A stretch of 64,000 nucleotides of DNA from Notamacropus eugenii (lineage: Eukaryota; Chordata; Mammalia; Diprotodontia; Macropodidae): the NCBI RefSeq assembly GCF_028372415.1, contig NC_092875.1:405612739-405676738 (forward strand). The letters are read 5' to 3'. Below are positions 9,380-21,689 of this stretch, in pieces (within the stretch, counting starts at the first letter, position 1; every line of letters begins with the position of its first letter). A program made the position numbers and the translations under genes. The notes under the pieces are model-generated. The model was not told the origin of the DNA. It saw only the letters and a program-made list of their open reading frames with translations, and made no database searches.

Positions 9380-11352
9380 AGATATTAGAAGAAAAGTAGA
9401 AATCTGGAAAGAAAATTTTACACCATATTTCCCTGATAAAGACCCACTTCTCAGAAACATAGAGAACTGAGTCAAATTTATAAGAATATGAGTCATTCCT
9501 CAGTTAATAAGCCATCAAAAGATATGAACAAGCTATTTTCAGAAGAAGAAATCAAAGCTATCTTTAGTGAAAACATGTTCCAAGTCACTATTGATTAGAG
9601 AAATGTAAATTAAAACAACTCTGAGCTACCACCTCACATCTATCTGATTGCCTAATAGGACAGAAAAGAAAAATGATAAACGTTGGAGGGGATGTGGGAA
9701 CACTGGAACACTAAGGCACTATTTGTGGAGTTGTGAGCTGATCCAACCATTGTGGAGAGCAATTTGGAACTATACTCAAAGGGCAACTAAACTATACATA
9801 CCCTTCTACTCAGCAATATTAATACTGTGTCTGTATCCTAAAGAGATAAAAAGAAAAAGACCCATATGTACAAAAACATTTATAGTAACTCTGTGGAAGC
9901 AAAGAATTGGAAATTGAGGAGATTCTCATCAATTGGGGAATGGCTAAACAAGTAGTGGTATATAATTGTGATGGACATTACAATGATGAGCAAGGTGCCT
10001 TCAGAAAAACCTGGAAAAGCATACATGTTTTACAGCCAGGGCTTCTGATAAAGGTCTCATTTACAAAATATATCGAGAATTGAGTCAAATTTATAACAAT
10101 ACAAGTCACTCCCCAATTGATAAATGGTCAAGGAATATAAACAAGCAGTTTTCAGATGAAGAAATTAAAGCTATCTATAGTCATATGAAAAGATACTCTA
10201 AATCACTATTGATTAGAGAAATGCAAATTAAAAGAACTATGAGGTACCACATCATACCTATCAGATTGGCTAACATGATAAGACAGGAAAATGATAAATG
10301 TTGGAGAAGGTGTAGGAAAATTGGAACACAAGCATTGTTGGTGGAGTTGTGTACTGATCCAATGATTCTGAAGAGCAATTTGGAACTATGCCCAAGGCCT
10401 ATAAAACTATGCATTTAATCCAGCAATACCACTTCATAGAAATAGGAAAAGGACCCATGAGAAAGGATGTGCAGGCAGATATCAGAAAAACCGGGAAAGA
10501 CTTACATGAACTGTTGCTGAGTGAAATGAACAGAAGCAGAAGAACATTGTACCCAGTAACAGCAACATTGTGTGATGACAAATATGGACAGATATAACTC
10601 TTCTCAGCAATGCAATGTTCTATGACAATTCCAAAAGGCTCATGATGGAAAATGCTATCCATATCCACAGAAAGAGCTATGGAGTGTGAATGAAGAGGAA
10701 AGCATACTATTATATTTTTTGTTTGTTTTATTTTTCTCTTTTCTTTCTTGTGGCTTTTCTGTTTTTGATTCTTTCCAATATGACTAATGTGGAAATATGT
10801 TCAATATGATCATACATTGATAGCCTATATCTTGGGGAAGGGAAAGAGGAGGAATGGGGAGAAAATTTAGAACTCAAAATCTTATAAAAGTGAACCAATC
10901 AATTAACTATTTTTTAAGAAAATACTTACATAAATTGATGCAAAGTGAAGTGAGCAGAACCATGAAAACATTGTACATAGTAACAGCAATACTGTGTAAT
11001 CATCAGTTGTGAATGTCTCAGCTATTCTCAGTAATACAAAAATCTAAGACAATTCTGAAGAACCTATGATGAAAAATACTATCCATCTTCAAGAAAGAAC
11101 TGATAAGATTCTGAATGTAGATCAAAGCACACTTTTAAAAACATTTTTTTTTTTTTTTGGTGTGTGTTTTCTTTTGCAACAAGGCTCATATGGAAATGTG
11201 TTTTGCATGACCGCACACATATAATCTGTATTAAATTGCTTGCCTTCTCAAGGAGGGGGAGGGAGAGAAAGGGAGGGAAAGAATTTGGGATTCAACATTT
11301 TTTTTAAAACTAATATTAAAAATTGCTTTTACATATAGCTGGAAAAAAAGTA
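9380..11352 (+). mobile_element. L1 LINE 3' end, split by a second L1
   Basis: The outer element supplies 9380-10013 and 10916-11352. The first part encodes decayed C-terminal L1 ORF2 sequence: 'caagctattttcagaagaag', 'tattgattagagaaatg', then 'aattggaaattgagg'. The second part resumes at 'cttacataaattgatgcaa', the exact continuation of the broken ORF2 text, and carries the L1 3' UTR with a G-rich run and A-rich end. Stops are frequent, so this is a 5'-truncated dead copy. The split by a related L1 shows two rounds of L1 activity. Confidence 0.85.
10014..10915 (+). mobile_element. Inner L1 LINE 3' end nested in an L1
   Basis: Starts at 'acagccagggcttctgataa' and repeats the same ORF2 C-terminal text as its host: 'caagcagttttcagatgaag', 'gagaaatgcaaattaaaag', 'ggaacacaagcattgttgg', 'tacatgaactgttgctgag'. 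It then gives an L1 3' UTR ending near 'atcttataaaagtgaacc'. An internal deletion removes the part between 'aaaaggacccatg' and 'cagaaaaaccgggaaagac'. Possible TSD remnants ('gaaaagcatacat' and 'gaaaatacttacat') flank it. Confidence 0.8.
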
Positions 11353-11364
11353 ACCATGGAGATC

Positions 11365-11520
11365 ACTTAATGATAAGATTCTAATTCAACCCTCTTTTTT
11401 ATAGATGAAGAAACTGAAGTGAATGATTCACCTGTGGTCACACAGATAACAAGTCACAAATCTGATGTATGAACTCAGGTCCTTTAATTGTGAGAGCCAG
11501 GGTTCTTTGCACAACACCAA
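11365..11520 (-). repeat. MIR-type SINE, minus strand
   Basis: 'tagatgaagaaactgaagtg', 'cctgtggtcacacagataac' and 'tgaactcaggtccttta' are MIR reversed. Truncated at the head side. Confidence 0.7.
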
Positions 11521-12289
11521 GCAAAGCAATGAGTTCATGGACTAGGTAGACAAAGGGTGATGCCAGGAACTGAGCTCAGATTGGAAGCATGGATTTGTGA
11601 GGTAGAAAGGCAAATAGACAGCAGAAATAAGAAGGCAGAGATGTAGACTGGAAGTAGACTGGAAGACAGCCTGAAGCACTTGACTTCCTCATCAGTAGAT
11701 GGGTGCTCCTCCTTCTAGAAGACCATAAGTAGACTTCAAAGAATCGAAGAAGGAACTGTCCCATTCTGCCTAAGGCACTTCAGCCATGATAAACACATAT
11801 TATAGAGGAACCATTTTCTCAGCAGTGTGAATCTCCTTTTATGCAGCTACACTAGAAAAGGAACTAGAAACTGATGCTACAATATGCTTCCCATCTCTCT
11901 ACAAAAACGTCCACCTCAAGAGAGCCTTCTAGAACATCCCCATAAAGAGCCCTCCTTGTGAACTGATGGCTGTGTCGTGGGGCACACATCAGGTAGGTGT
12001 ACACACTGGATTTGGTTATGGAGTCAAAGTCATGTTATAAATTAACAGCTGGCTCAGGATCACACACCAGCTACAGCAGACAAAACCTTCACACCACCAG
12101 GGGCAAGGCAAAGTGGAAAATTTTCACTGACTGTTAAGTTCTGGGAACTAGAAAACCACCATGAGGGAGGCTCATTACCTGACTTTTGGATTCCATGTGT
12201 CATTAAACTCTATAATAAGCTAAAGGTATGCATACAACTGTTACTATTTTCCCAATTAAGAGGTGACTTGAATCCGCTCTAGATCTTGA
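11521..12289. other. Intergenic, nothing recognised
   Basis: No gene, RNA or clear repeat. The minus-strand 62-codon frame at 11576-11764 has no domain or conserved features. Confidence 0.45.
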
Positions 12290-12730
12290 AAAAATTTAAT
12301 TTAAATGTTTTCAATTAAGAAAAAGAATGTTTCTCCCTCACCATCTCCATTTTTTTTAAAAGAAAAAGAAAACCCAAGTAACAAATGTACTTAGTCAAGT
12401 AAAAGAAACTCTTACATTATCCATGTCCAAAAAATGAGTCTAATTCTGTAACCCTGAGTCTATCACCTCTCTGCCAGAAGGTGGGTAGCGTTCTTCCTCC
12501 TTAGCTGTCTCGAATTACGGTTGAAGTTCTTACACCTTTCAAAGCTGTTTCTTTTTATAATGTTGCTATAAATTAATGCTCTGGTTCTTCTCACTTCAGT
12601 CCGCATCGGTTCATACAAGTCTTCCCAGGTTTCCATGAAACCATACCCTTTATCATTTCGTATGGCACAATAATATTCCTTTAAATCCATATACTATAAT
12701 TCATTTTTCAATTGATAGGTACCCACCATC
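12290..12730 (-). mobile_element. L1 LINE ORF2 C-terminus and 3' UTR, minus strand
   Basis: The minus strand translates from 12690 as MDLKEYYCAIRNDK..., followed by ETWEDLYEPMRTEV. This is the C-terminal ORF2 motif shared with other L1s (EYYAAIKNDE in primate L1). It stays open for about 75 codons, longer than other L1 tails here. The 3' UTR differs from the other L1 copies in the window (no G-rich run), which suggests a different L1 subfamily. Confidence 0.8.
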
Positions 12731-12894
12731 TGCTATAGATTTTATAGTAATACAGAGTAGGTGGAAGAGACCTTCTTCGTGCAGTCTTCCCTCATTTCCC
12801 CAGCTGTGAGTGTTCTGTCCTTTCTCAACATTTCTAGACTGTTTTGTCTGGATTTTTATCTGCTTTTATCATGACTTTCTACATATTCCCCTTA

Positions 12895-13000
12895 TCCATC
12901 CACTTCTTAAGCAAGCAACAAACATTTAAGTACCTAATACCAAGCATCTCCTGCCCTTACAGAGTTTACATTTTATAGGGAGACAATATGCACATATATA
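12895..13000 (-). mobile_element. L2 LINE 3' end, minus strand
   Basis: 'acaaacatttaagtacctaa' and 'ctgcccttacagagttta' match the reversed L2 terminus ('aacatttattaagcaccta ... ccctcaaggagctta'). Confidence 0.6.
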
Positions 13001-13006
13001 AGTGTA

Positions 13007-13028
13007 ATGGGGGGGGGGTGTGTGTGTG
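13007..13028 (+). repeat. G-run plus (TG)n
   Basis: A run of Gs directly followed by a short TG microsatellite. No function inferred. Confidence 0.8.
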
Positions 13029-13246
13029 ATCAGGACAGTCTCCTGCTCCCTTCCCCTTAACTTACTTCCCCCCAGAAGTAACCAGGCACCCTAGCCTCTT
13101 CTGGTAAAGGAGGTCCATTGTGAAAGGACACATACAACCAGAGGTTTCTGCTTGCTTCCCTCATGATTGAAGGCTGTGTCAAAAATGCGTGGTGTCTGAG
13201 CAGAAAGAACTGCCTGCTCAGTAGACTTTAAAAGTGGAGACAACAT

Positions 13247-13430
13247 AGAGGATCATAAATTTAGGGTTACGAGAGAACTTAGAGCCTAGTGAGTCTAACT
13301 CCTCTGGAACACAAAGATTAGCTGATTTGCCCATGTTATACAATGAATAAGTGTCTGAGCTAAGAGTTGACCCCCAAGTCTGTCTTGACTTCAAATTCTA
13401 ATGCTCTGTCTTCTGTATAATACTGCTTTT
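13247..13430 (-). repeat. MIR-type SINE, minus strand
   Basis: 'gatcataaatttagggttac', 'agaacttagagcctagtgag' and 'atttgcccatgttatac' follow the reversed MIR subtype ending in 'aaatctatgatc'. Confidence 0.65.
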
Positions 13431-13464
13431 CTTCCACTATTTTTCTCCCTCTTCCATTTGTCAA

Positions 13465-13625
13465 TAATAGTTAGCATTTATATAAAATTTAGTAAAGTAC
13501 TTTGCATGTTATGGCATTTGGTCCTCACAAGAACTCTGTGAAGCTGGTGCTGTAATTATTCCCATTTTACAGAAGAAGAAACCAACTTGCCCAGCGTTCT
13601 AATTCAGAACTTTCTGATTCCAAGT
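13465..13625 (-). repeat. CORE-SINE 3' half, minus strand
   Basis: 'tagttagcatttatataaaa', 'catttggtcctcacaagaa' and 'ttcccattttacagaagaag' correspond to the reversed CORE-SINE with the 'tatataaatgcta' tail. Confidence 0.75.
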
Positions 13626-14156
13626 CCAAGCTTCCATCCCTCTATTTACCCCCTTGTTGTGTATTGGGCATGTTAGAACTCTGCCACCTTTTCATTTCTC
13701 CTCCCTGACCTCTCAGCAGTTATAGTGCCCGCTCTTAATCTCAATTAAGGGCAAATGCTCGTACAAGTAGAGCTCAAATCTCTGGTTTCTTTATCTTCTT
13801 TGTGTTTCTTCTTCGAAGTATAGATGACTGAATAACAATTCTGAGATGGATATTCCTAGCCAGGATGGAAATCTGAGAGTTCAAGTGCTCCTGAGTCCAA
13901 AGACTTGCCTCTTAAATAACTTGAAGATGAGCTTAAAGGAAGACGTCGTGACTTACCAGGAGATAGGGACCTTGTATGAATTGCTTAGAAAGGGCACAGA
14001 TGGTATGAAGGTAAAATGTTTTTTGAACAATACCACAAAATACTTCATTTTTTAATGTTTTAAGTATTAGCCTCCAGGAGGATGTAATAGGAACCAGGAG
14101 TGGATTTTGTCATTTTTTAAAATATTTGTCAACAGGTAATTGAGTCTTTTTGATTT
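13626..14156. other. Intergenic, no gene
   Basis: The plus-strand 69-codon frame at 13846-14055 starts MDIPSQDGNLRVQV and has no recognisable domain, no splice context and no conserved start context. I regard it as chance. Nothing else is seen. Confidence 0.4.
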
Positions 14157-14408
14157 GAGTAGGTAGCTAGGTGGGACTGTGGGTGGAGTACTAGAATCCG
14201 ACTCTGAAAGATCTGATTTCGAATCCAGCCTCAGGTACTTATTAGTTGCGTGACCCTTAACCACTTTCTTTCAATTTCTTCACCTGTGTAAAGGGGACTA
14301 TAACAGCACAAACCTCCCAGGACTGTTGTGAAGATTCAATGAAAGCATGTGTAAATTACTTTGCAAATCTTTAAGTGCTATATAAATGCTAGCTCCCATT
14401 ATTGTTAC
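14157..14408 (+). repeat. CORE-SINE, plus strand, full length
   Basis: Head 'taggtagctaggtgggactg', body 'gatttcgaatccagcctc', core 'gcgtgacccttaaccac', and 3' half 'gctatataaatgctagctcc' are in order. Confidence 0.85.
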
Positions 14409-14861
14409 TTATGCTGTGATGAAAGAAATGATATCTATTCTCTACCTGATTGATTTTGTAAATTGAGTGACTTTATGAAAGGTCCCTTTTGAGAAGACCC
14501 TACATAAGAGCCAGACTTAAAATGTATCCCTCTTTGTGGAGAGGAGGTGAAAGGGTGTTGATAGTAGTGTGTGTAATGATCCAGAGACAATGAGAAAAAT
14601 CTTAACCCCTCTCTTTAGAAGTCAGCTGCCTCAGGGACTGAAACTGGTCCACATGAGCCCAGACATGTGGCCTCTTAGTGTGAGGGGAAACCCGTCATTA
14701 ACCTGTGTCATTTAACTCATCGGTATTCCCAGATAACTAAGGAATTCGATCGTGCCAGAGGGTACACACTCATAAGTCTGGAAAAAAAAAATGAAACACT
14801 GAGAGATCACTGCGTTTTGTTTTTTTGGGGGGTTGTTTTTTGTTTTTTGCTATAGCAGTTG
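14409..14861. other. Intergenic, no feature
   Basis: No repeat family recognised. A poly(A) run near 14781 and a T/G-rich run near 14815-14850 are present. No open frame of note. Confidence 0.4.
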
Positions 14862-15275
14862 GGAGAATCAGGATAAACCTCATGGTCAAGGTAACCCTTG
14901 AGCTGAACTTTGAAGGAAGCTAGGGATTCTCAGAGGCAGAGGTGAGGTGGGATGTTAATTTCCCAGATGGGAGATGCAGTGCCAAGTATAAGGAATAGCA
15001 TGAAAGCCAGTTTGGTAGTACTTTAGCGAGAAAAGAATAATGTATGATAAGTCTGGAAAGGTAGATTAGAGCCAGGATACACAGGGCTTTAACTGTTAGA
15101 CAAGTTTGCATTTGATTCTGTAGGCAATAGGGAGCCATTTAAATTTATTGAGTAGGGGAATGACATAGTCAAACATATTCTTTAGGAAAATCACTTTGAT
15201 AGCTGTGCGGAGAATGGGGAGAGTACAGAGACTTGCAGCAGGGAGACAAATGAGGAGATTGTTTCAATAGTGTAT
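14862..15275 (-). mobile_element. L2 LINE 3' region, minus strand
   Basis: The plus strand carries the reversed L2 text: 'gagctgaactttgaaggaag', 'ataagtctggaaaggtag', 'ggcaatagggagccattt', 'gtaggggaatgacatagtc', 'ggaaaatcactttgatagct'. About 410 bp, ending where the (TA)n tract begins. Confidence 0.8.
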
Positions 15276-15279
15276 TATA

Positions 15280-16499
<1,220 letters not shown>

Positions 16500-16625
16500 C
16501 TCAAGAAATCTGGGTCCATCCTTGTTCTGACACTGGCTCTGTGAACATGGGCAAATATCTTTAATTTCTCTGAGCCTCAGTCTCCCCATTTGTAAATGTG
16601 ACCTCTAAAGCTATCTATATAACAG
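16500..16625 (+). repeat. MIR fragment, plus strand
   Basis: 'ctgacactggctctgtgaac', 'tgggcaaatatctttaattt' and 'gcctcagtctccccatttg' represent the MIR core. Confidence 0.7.
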
Positions 16626-17239
16626 AGGGTCTTCACTCTCTCCCACTAAGGGGCTCCAGTTCTGGGCTTAAGTGGATTAGGTTCATTGCTGTGGAAGCCT
16701 GGCCTCTAAAGAGAGGGGACAGGCTTTTCCCCCACTCATACTCTCTGAATCGTATGTTCCCAAATGAAGCCTCAAGGAAAATCACTTCAAGTTCAGATTT
16801 GGCTCAAGTCTAGAGTAAGTCCAGAAAGAATCAAAAGTCTGTTCCAAAAAGGCATTCCATGTAAAAGATAGATCAGGAATAGAGCAACAATTTGTTTCCT
16901 CCACGGGACAAAATACTTAGAACGTAGAAGACTCATAAAAATTCATTGACAATGATTTAAACCTTGAAACAGGAATCTATAAGGACTGTTATACTCTCTC
17001 AGGAAGTTGATACTTAAAACATCAAAACACGAAACATATTGGGGTGCTGCTGAAGAGACATTTCAATTTCAATTTGGCTCTTCCTTGTCCAGATTGAGTG
17101 TCCTTTGTGGGGAGAGGTGACTACTTTTGGTGCAAAATAACCTCACACCATGATTCTATGACAATTGGAAGTCACTTCAACACTTCTTTTCTGGGAAAAA
17201 AAAGCATCTTTCATTTTACACAGCCTGTGTAAAACTTAA
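16626..17239. other. Intergenic, no feature
   Basis: No recognisable repeat and no open frame with a domain. Confidence 0.4.
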
Positions 17240-17600
17240 AACCTATATAAATATCAGTTGTTATTAAATGTTTATTGTTTGAAAAGCGCTGTGCTAGACC
17301 GTTGGAGAGATAGAGGATGTAGATAAAACATGGCCCTTGCTCTCACGGAGCTTAGTTTAGTAACGTACGGTATGCATAAATAAATATGGTATAAAATTAT
17401 ATAAGACTCTTGCATAAGGGGAATACAAATATGATGTATGAGCTCCAAGGGAAGAAAAGTCATTTATCAATGAGAAAAGAGGGAATCAGGGAAGAGCTCA
17501 TAGAGGAGGCAGGATTTAATTTGATGGTTCAAGGGTAAAAATGGAAGCTTCAAGGTACAAGGCAAAGTGAAGGTAAGGAAGCTGTTTTTTTTGTTTTGTT
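17240..17600 (-). mobile_element. L2/CR1-type LINE 3' end, minus strand
   Basis: 'aatgtttattgtttgaaaag', 'cgctgtgctagaccgttgg', 'ccttgctctcacggagctta' and later 'aggaggcaggatttaatttg' follow the reversed L2 3' terminus into the adjoining UTR. Confidence 0.65.
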
Positions 17601-17879
17601 GTCTCCCAAGAAGTCTGGCAATAAAGAAGAGGCAAAGAGAAAAACGGGGCAGATTCTTAATGGTGGTAGAAGGGGCAAGCGAAATTAGGATTGGGGTGAC
17701 TGGAACACAACTGTAGGGATATGGGAAGCAACTAGGAAAGACAGAGAAATTGAAGATGCACAGAAGAGTGGGTATGGATGATTTCTGGAATCTGTTAAAG
17801 CACAGGCAGCTCCTGCTAGGATTTGAGGATTGATTTTAGATTTACAGTTGCTCCTTTGATTAACTTCTAGCAATAATTT

Positions 17880-20800
17880 CTAGGAAAAAACAATGTAATT
17901 AGAATCACATAGGTCCAACTGCTGCCCTCTTGGTGGCTTTTGAATTGAACTGGGCAGTTGTCCTTTCAGTGTTGTGAAGTTTCAGCATGCCAGCTGCTTT
18001 GGACGTAGCCCTCTTTCAGAGCATGTGAAATCAGAGACTGTCAGTCAGAATAGCTTTCATTTCATTCCTTCTCTTTTGGTCAGTTAGATAAAATTGGAAT
18101 GTTATGGAGGAGAAAATTAAGCTCTTAAAACAATTGCAGTTAAAGTGTTTAGTAGATTGAAGTCCTGGTCCTCAAAATTAAGTGGGGCTTAAAACTGATG
18201 TAACAAGTTGTAGAATCCATAGACTGTAGTGGAGTTGGAAGACACCTGGCCTATTGGGTACTGTCAAAACAGACTGAACAGATCTGCTTTTTCTTTCCTG
18301 AAGAGACTCCTTCCATTACTGAGACTTCTGAAGTTTAACACCTGTGATTACATGAATTACTGTCCACACATTGTCATGGCTCTGTTGGGGGTAACAGGAG
18401 GTTGACCTTTTACCCTAAGTCCTGAAGTCTCATTGGGTTGATGATTTTCTGTCATATTCCTACCCTAGACTTCCCTGATTGCCTATAAAGGAAAACAAAC
18501 TCCACATTCATCAAGATCTTGCTTTTTAAGTTAATTAATTTGAGTTAATATTTCAGATGCCCAGTCTACTGGAAATGAAAATCTCAAATCCATTCGACTG
18601 ACTCAAACAGATGAATTGTCTTGATTTGCAAGCTATTTTATTATATTTGGTATACTTTTGCATCATGCTTAACCTTTGCCCTTTATCATAATTTTTCTTT
18701 TTGCTCACCTTCCCCCCAATCCCCCACCTCAAGCCTTGATGGTGTTTTTTAAAGGCCCCCATAGAAATCCTGAGGGATCTTAAATTTAGATGGGTGATGG
18801 AAGGGGAATTTCAGCCTGTATGGGAACCCTGGCAAACTGTAGCTCTCAGCCCTCCACTTACAGGGAATTGCATCATATTTGTTTGTTGGGAGGATTACAA
18901 CTTACAGGGAAAATGGTGTGGAAACCCTTCTGCTTTGGGAGAGAGTTTGGGACCTACTGCAAGCTTTTGTAGCGTCTCTGTGCCTGAGCAGCAGTAGATC
19001 AACGTGTTTCTCTGCACAGCCCCTTGCTCTGATTATTACCCGGCTGCTGTTGGAGGTCATGCCAACTGCTTAATTACATGGAAAGTTATGAAATTTCCCG
19101 GGCACCAGAACATTGTTTGACTGTGCATCCTCAAAGAAAATAAACTTCTTTCTCGAATGGGATGCATCTGCCAGCAAGCTACTGTGTCTGGTGTGACAAC
19201 ATGCAAAAATACTATCCAGTCTATGACTGGGGGAGAACCTTGATTTACCTTTCCAAAGAGCACCACTGATCTGGAGTACAATAGAGCCATTTTAAACCCA
19301 GAGAGAGATTACATCTGAGTACTTCAAGTCAGACTTTTCCTTTCATTGAACGTAAACAATAAAATCTATGAAGCCTTTCCTGCTTCATTTAGAAACAGAG
19401 GACTACATTCTCACTGTGAACAGCCCTATAAAACCCTGAGTTTCATTTTTAAAAAAAAGTGTTTTCGTTAAGGGGATGATTATGTAGACCTGAATTTTCC
19501 CACAATGCCCTTGTCCACAGAGAAAGGGATCTGAGGAGGAATGATTGTGTCCAGGGGAAACCAAGGCTGGGGGGGGAGTGAGTCTCTGACTTGGGGTTCA
19601 TTTAGCCTGACAGAACTTGGGAGTACGCAGGCATCTGGGTTTCCCATGGTGCAGTTATTCTGTCTGCCTGCATGCTGGGAAAAAACAAACACTGTAAAAG
19701 TTTTTACCCCATTTGGAAAAAAGAGTAATGAAAACAGACCCTTAGAGATCCTCCTGAACAGTTCTTTTTTGTGAGGCATTAACTGCACTTTCTACAGGAA
19801 ACAGCTTGCCCAGTGCAGAGGGTGGGGCTCTCTCTTATTTCTCTAAACACTTTGGGTGGGGGGAGGGAAGGATAAGGCACAAATACCAAATGTTAGCTTT
19901 AACCCTCAAAGTCCAAAAATTCTAGGTTAAGGAAAGGTCACTTTAAAACATGCTGTAACGTGTGGAGCTAAGCTCAGACATCTGGCCATCTTCTGTCTCT
20001 GAAGAGGTAGAGGGTGTCTGTCTGTCCCTCCTAAGAAAAGCTGAAAAGTTGTGGGGAAAGTGCTTGACTATCCGAAGTTATCCTAACCTGTAATTGTTTA
20101 ATCGGTAGGTGGTGTTGATCTGGGAACCAGGTTAAATATTGAAAAAAGGTTCTCTCTCTTCACTGCTTCTCCTTCCTGGAAGCTAACTTAGACTGTATCA
20201 AAGTTTTGGGTTTTCGTGTTTTGTTTTTTTTTAATGAAGGCATTCCTAGTGCCATTGTGCTATAAATCCTGTCTGATCCAACCTTCAAATATTTATGTAA
20301 ACTGAAATATGTCTGGAAAGAAGTCAAAACAAAACAAATATGCCACACAACCTCCTCATTCCGGCTTGTCCCTCCTCCCTCATTTACATGCATGCTTAAG
20401 CTTCTCCAACTGGCTCCCAACTGTTAGGGGGGTGGTTAATTAGTGATAATTGCTGAGACGATTCCTTTGAGTGCTCTGATGGCCTCCTGCCTTGCCAACC
20501 AATTTAGACTGCAGCTTTCGGCAGTTGTGAAATGCATGAACAGCATTTTTTTTTTTTTATTGTGGCAGATAAGTGCGATTGGGTTATCCTCCCTATGACT
20601 CTCTGCTGAAACAATTATCGCCTTTTAAATATACCTGTGAGTTAGTCACAGCCTATTCCCTCTGGGGTGAACTCGGAATTTACTTGTGTGCTCCTTGTGA
20701 CTAGAATGGGCTTTTCCCCCTTTATGGGGAGCACTGTGTTGTGCTTGCTAGGGCTGGGCTGGGCTACGCCTGCCTCTGCTAGTAAATAACAATGCATGTC

Positions 20801-21000
20801 ACTTTCAGATCTAAGCACCACTGGGATCCCATCATCTATCTTTTGGCTTGTGGAACTACACAATTAGAAAGAGAAGAAGGACGCTCAGGCAATGACTGGC
20901 TTCATATTCTAGGTTTATGAAACCCCAAGGAAGGTGCTGCTCACCAGTGGAAATTTGTTTAAGTGTTTCTTAAAGGACTTTATCCTGACCCTAAGTTTAG
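17880..21000. other. Repeat-poor block, possible conserved non-coding DNA
   Basis: For about 3.1 kb I recognise no SINE, LINE, LTR or DNA element, although the rest of the window has one every few hundred bases. Base composition is mixed and not simple. Open frames here (for example 18794-18997, 19480-19788, 19541-19774) are short, overlap on both strands and show no domain, so coding sequence is unlikely. Depletion of insertions is what selection on regulatory DNA would leave, but unrecognised old repeats could give the same picture. Confidence 0.45.
20420..20870. promoter_or_regulatory. Candidate enhancer-like segment
   Basis: Inside the repeat-poor block, this stretch packs homeodomain-type cores (ggttaattagtgataattg), a GATA-type site (cagataagtg), tttattgtgg, acaattatcgcc and atgcatgtc within 450 bp. 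Motif matches alone have little specificity; the call is an inference from motif density plus absence of repeats. Confidence 0.25.
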
Positions 21001-21004
21001 CATG

Positions 21005-21225
21005 CAGGAAATGAGTAGATACCTGATTTTGCCCTCAAGTAGTCTATATCTAACTGGGGAGAAGGAACAGATGTAAACCAAAGAGAATATGACTCACTGG
21101 GGTTTACAAGCACATAGGCATGAGAGCTAAGGAGCCTGGGAAGTGAGCAAGTTAAAAGTTAGGGAGGATTATTGGAGGAACAGAAGTCAATAGAATAGGA
21201 CTGTGATGGGGCATTCCCGAAAAAT
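21005..21225 (-). mobile_element. L2 LINE 3' end, minus strand
   Basis: 'tgccctcaagtagtctatat', 'aactggggagaaggaacag' and 'atgtaaac' resemble the reversed L2 terminus. The upstream 'acctactatgtgcc' part is missing. Confidence 0.5.
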
Positions 21226-21364
21226 GTTCCTTACAATCTCCTTCTACCCAGACCCTCATTCAGTCTCAATCAGTGCTTACCACTAGAGGATGATAGAGTT
21301 GGATGAAAAATTATCAAATTATCTGGTCCAAGCCCTTTCTTTTAAAAACAAAAACCAAAATTTG

Positions 21365-21680
21365 AAGTTGGTTGTTGTTCTTTGTCTTCGAAGAGGACCA
21401 AAATGACATCACCATGATAAAGTGGAATTTCAGTGTGTCCGACTGGCTGATCAGACCAATATAAGCTCGGAATACTCTGCCACAGGTTGGGCACAGATAG
21501 TTCATGTGAATATTTGGAGTGCATGCCGCAAATTTGCACATCCTACTTTTACTTTGTGCAGTCTCAATTCTGCTTTGCTCAAAGAGCACAGCACCCTTTC
21601 TGATGTGGGCACACCATGCTGAGCAGTCCTGTGCCAGTGTCACCTACATGGCACAGTCAAATCCAAAGTTCTTGAGAGTT
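21365..21680 (-). repeat. CAA-tailed interspersed repeat (variant 1)
   Basis: On the minus strand the unit ends in a (CAA)n-type tail (plus strand 'gttggttgttgttctttgtc') preceded by 'ttcgaagaggaccaaaatga'. Its body includes 'ctggctgatcagaccaatat', 'gccacaggttgggcacagat' and 'gagcacagcaccctttctga'. I recall this text as a repeated marsupial family but cannot assign a class. It shares only its terminal section with the copies at 29941 and 49078. Confidence 0.6.
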
Positions 21681-21689
21681 CTCAGATAT

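Noticed and set aside
13846-14055. 69-codon frame MDIPSQDGNLRVQV...
   Set aside because: Reads protein-like at first, but there is no domain, no flanking exon and no conserved context.
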